Source of the DNA: Deltaproteobacteria bacterium
GTDB lineage: Bacteria > Desulfobacterota_B > Binatia > UBA9968
Length of the DNA stretch: 8,494 nt
Direction: 5' to 3'
Assembly: GCA_022545745.1 (NCBI GenBank)
Contig: JACZQL010000035.1
Location: 1-8,494 of the forward strand
Numbering within the stretch: the first letter of the stretch is position 1; every line of letters begins with the position of its first letter. Shown here in pieces: positions 6,246 to 8,494 of the stretch. A model generated the notes under the pieces. The model did not search any database. It worked only from the letters and a program-made list of their open reading frames with translations, and had not been told where the DNA came from. Made by a program: the position numbers and the translations under genes.

Positions 6246-7364
6246 ATGGCTGAAGAAACTTTGAATTTTTGGAATCCTAAGACTCCCTATGATCGCTGGA
6301 TGGAATCCCAGAACATTCCGATACATGAGGGTTATTACATCGAAGATCTTAGAACGTTGAATCTTGGACATTGGAAGGAACGGGGCTGCAACGGAGCCTT
6401 TCTCAAGCTGGCTGGGCAAGAGGGGGTCTCGCAAGCCTATGTAACAGAGATCCCTGCGGGCGAGACCCTTCCCCCGTATAAAATGGCCTTGGATGAGTTG
6501 ATTTACGTGGTGGAGGGAAGGGGTCTCACCACCATCTGGGCGGGTGACCGGCCCAAGAAGGTCTTCGAGTGGCAAAAGTACAGTCTCTTTATGATCCCTG
6601 GGGGTTATCAGTACCAGCTAGGCAACGCCCAAGGGAACCAGTCGGTTAGGTTGCTTCACTATTCTTACCTCCCTGTGGCTATGGGTATTTTCAACAATCC
6701 TGACTTTTTCTTGAACAATTCCTACGTTGATACGGAATCCTTGTATGGCGAGAATAGCTCGGAATTTTATGCTCAGGCCAAGGTTCAGAAGCGAGCCGGG
6801 TCCAGGGCCGGACGCGAGATGAATGTTTGGTATGGTAACTTCTTTCCGGACATGAGGGCATGGGACAGACTCCAGCCATTCAAGGGGAGGGGTGCCGGTG
6901 GCCATGTGGTCTGGATAGGATTTCCCAAATCTCCGATTTACTGTCACATGTCGGTATTTCCCTCTAGGAGTTACAAGAAAGCCCATAGGCACGGGCCGGG
7001 TGTTGTGATCGTTATTCCGGCAGGGGAAGGCTACTCGATCATGTGGCCTGAGGGGGAAGAGAAGGTTGTAATTCCCTGGCATGAAGCGAGTGTTTTTGTT
7101 CCGCCTAACCGATGGTTCCACCAGCATTTCAACATAGGCCCGTCCCCTGCAAGATACCTTGCCTCGCACGCCCCTAGGGTCTTAAGGGGGTCTGGCGAGA
7201 GAATCGAGGACAGACAGAGAGACCAAATTGAATACCCGGAGGAAGACCCCTGGATCCGCCAAAAATTTGAGGATGAACTGACGAAAAGGGGCTTGAAGTC
7301 CGTTATGCCTGAAGAGGCATATAAGGATAGGGACTTTGAGTGGGAGTACCAAGAGAACGAATAG
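6246..7364 (+). CDS. Bicupin protein C2, paralogue of C1 with an eroded N-terminal cupin
   Basis: A 372-residue protein, the same length as C1 and alignable along its whole length (roughly a third identical by eye). It shares the start pattern YDRWMESQNIPI, RGAGG, KKAHRHGPG and NRWFHQHFN with C1. The first cupin (about residues 65-140) keeps the fold landmarks EIPAGE, VVEGRG and SLFMIPGG but has none of the usual His ligands: C1 His85 is replaced in YKMALDE and C1 His130 in YQYQLGN. The second cupin (about 230-306) keeps His247, His249, His292 and His294. C1 His249 is Val254 here, so one potential ligand is lost. A moderate ribosome site (GGGGGA, 6234-6239) lies six bases before the ATG. A substrate-binding protein follows after 38 bases. 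The erosion suggests a structural role for the first domain and a different metal site or reaction from C1. No signal peptide; presumably cytoplasmic. Function unknown. Confidence 0.84.
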   Translation: MAEETLNFWNPKTPYDRWMESQNIPIHEGYYIEDLRTLNLGHWKERGCNGAFLKLAGQEGVSQAYVTEIPAGETLPPYKMALDELIYVVEGRGLTTIWAGDRPKKVFEWQKYSLFMIPGGYQYQLGNAQGNQSVRLLHYSYLPVAMGIFNNPDFFLNNSYVDTESLYGENSSEFYAQAKVQKRAGSRAGREMNVWYGNFFPDMRAWDRLQPFKGRGAGGHVVWIGFPKSPIYCHMSVFPSRSYKKAHRHGPGVVIVIPAGEGYSIMWPEGEEKVVIPWHEASVFVPPNRWFHQHFNIGPSPARYLASHAPRVLRGSGERIEDRQRDQIEYPEEDPWIRQKFEDELTKRGLKSVMPEEAYKDRDFEWEYQENE

Positions 7365-7402
7365 CGTGGCCCCAGCCAAGGTGAGATCAACGGGGAGGAC
7401 AT

Positions 7403-8494
7403 ATGAGTAAAGTCCGGACTGTAATCTTCATATGGATGCTCTGCTGGCCAGGTATCGTGTTCGGTCAGGTCAAGCCTGGCTGGGAAGCCGAGTGGGAAAA
7501 AACCGTGGCAGCGGCCAAGAAAGAGGGAAAACTTTCGGTCTTTTTATATCGGCGCGACAATATTGAGACCGCTGTCCGGGCCTTTCAAAAAAAGTATCCG
7601 GAAATTCAGATAACGACGGTGGCCATGGCTGCCCCACAAACGGGCCCTCGGATGATGGCCGAAAGACGTGCCAATAAACATCTCTGGGATATATGCATAT
7701 GTGGCCCTACCACGCCTTTCAGAACCTTTTATCGTGGAAACGCCCTTGACCCGATCAAGCCGGCTTTGATTTTGCCTGAGGTCTTGGATGAGACGAAATG
7801 GTGGCAGGGGCAACATCATTACCAGGATCCTGAGAGTCGATATATTTTTGTTTACATATGGAATATCTCCACACCGTCGGTCTATTACAATACAAAACTT
7901 GTAAAACCAGACGAGGTTAAGTCCTACTGGGATTTGGTGGACCCCAAGTGGAAGGGGAAGATCCTTTCCATCGATCCCCGCAGACCTGGCCGCCAGCGTG
8001 TGGGTGCTCGTGTCCTCTATCATATGCCAGACCTAGGGCCTGAGTTTTTAAGGCGCTTTTACGGTGAGATGGATGTCACCTTGAGCCGAAATGACCGTCA
8101 GGCCATGGACTGGTTAGCGGTGGGAAAATTTTCGATATGTCTCCTGTGTGGTCGTATCAGGGATGCGAAGGCACAGGGCCTCCCGGTTGATGAGTTTGAA
8201 ACGGTAAAATGGAAGGAGAATCGGGGCCTGACATCGGGAAGTAGCGGTACCATTGTTCTTATGAAACGGGCTCCACACCCCAACGCTGCCAAGCTATTCA
8301 TCAACTGGCACCTTTCACGTGAAGGACAAGCAAGCTTTCAAAAGATTTTGAATATGGTCGACGTTGAGATGGAATCCATGAGGATCGATATCGCTAAAGA
8401 CGTGGTTCCTGAGGATTACCGGCGTAAGGATAATATAGATTATATCGTGATGGATACCCCCGAAAGAGGCGATAACAGGCCGGAGGGTAAGCTG
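7403..8494 (+). CDS. Secreted ABC-transporter substrate-binding protein, iron/small-molecule family 1 type, 3' end outside window
   Basis: The frame is open from an ATG with a GGAGG site four bases upstream to the right edge: 364 codons without a stop. Residues 1-22 look like a Sec signal peptide: basic start (MSKVR), hydrophobic core (VIFIWMLCWPGIVF) and likely cleavage near VFG-Q. There is no convincing lipobox, so a free periplasmic protein is expected. The mature part starts GWEAEWEKTVAAAKKEGKL, as in many extracellular solute-binding proteins related to ferric-iron and putrescine binders. Further landmarks are VRAFQKKYPEI, the domain-crossing region SVYYNTKLVKP (159-169), YWDLVDPKWKGKI (175-187) and PHPNAAKLFINWHLSREGQ (291-309). 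Two cysteine pairs, C98-x-C100 and C246-x2-C249, are unusual for the fold. Being 38 bases after C2, it probably serves uptake of the compound processed by the cluster; its membrane components should lie downstream, outside the window. Confidence 0.88.
   Translation, partial: MSKVRTVIFIWMLCWPGIVFGQVKPGWEAEWEKTVAAAKKEGKLSVFLYRRDNIETAVRAFQKKYPEIQITTVAMAAPQTGPRMMAERRANKHLWDICICGPTTPFRTFYRGNALDPIKPALILPEVLDETKWWQGQHHYQDPESRYIFVYIWNISTPSVYYNTKLVKPDEVKSYWDLVDPKWKGKILSIDPRRPGRQRVGARVLYHMPDLGPEFLRRFYGEMDVTLSRNDRQAMDWLAVGKFSICLLCGRIRDAKAQGLPVDEFETVKWKENRGLTSGSSGTIVLMKRAPHPNAAKLFINWHLSREGQASFQKILNMVDVEMESMRIDIAKDVVPEDYRRKDNIDYIVMDTPERGDNRPEGKL

Noticed and set aside
6618..7169. Open frame of 183 codons on the - strand over C2
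   Set aside because: Shadow of C2; its Arg/Pro/His-rich product shows no recognisable domain.
7403..7470. Lipoprotein signal peptide on the binding protein (Cys14)
   Set aside because: The residues before Cys14 (WML) do not fit a lipobox, and the hydrophobic core continues past the cysteine.

Overview
The window holds seven genes, all on the + strand. The first and last run off the window edges. No RNA genes, mobile elements, CRISPR arrays or phage genes were seen. Nothing fixes the taxonomy. Base composition is moderate (near 50% GC by eye), starts are ATG and GTG, Shine-Dalgarno sites are purine-rich, and several gene types are paralogous. This suits an uncultured, metabolically broad bacterium from soil, sediment or a marine setting, such as a deltaproteobacterium-like or Tectomicrobia-like lineage. 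That placement is a guess from gene content, not a demonstrated assignment.

Layout, left to right: the 3' part of an M29 aminopeptidase-T/NicX-like metalloenzyme (2-850); a Rieske non-heme-iron oxygenase alpha subunit, R1 (925-2097); a Gfo/Idh/MocA-type NAD(P) oxidoreductase resembling phthalate dihydrodiol dehydrogenases (2139-3350); an AT-rich gap of 228 bases with promoter-like and palindromic sequence; a bicupin protein, C1 (3579-4697); a second Rieske oxygenase, R2 (4769-5956); a 289-base gap with a strong 12-bp hairpin and a smaller inverted repeat; a second bicupin, C2, of the same length as C1 (6246-7364); and the 5' part of a secreted ABC-transporter substrate-binding protein (7403-8494).

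The content reads as a catabolic gene cluster for an aromatic or similar small organic acid. The binding protein would capture the substrate outside the membrane. The two Rieske enzymes would oxygenate it or remove an alkyl group. The Gfo/Idh/MocA protein would oxidise a diol or related intermediate. The M29/NicX-like enzyme and the bicupins are candidates for later ring-opening or hydrolytic steps. No ferredoxin or reductase gene is present in the window, so electrons for the two Rieske enzymes must come from elsewhere.

The most unusual feature is the paired set of paralogues: two Rieske oxygenases and two 372-residue bicupins within 6.5 kb. In both bicupins the expected metal site is kept in the C-terminal cupin and eroded in the N-terminal one. 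The cupin function is not known from the sequence. The substrate named here is inference only.
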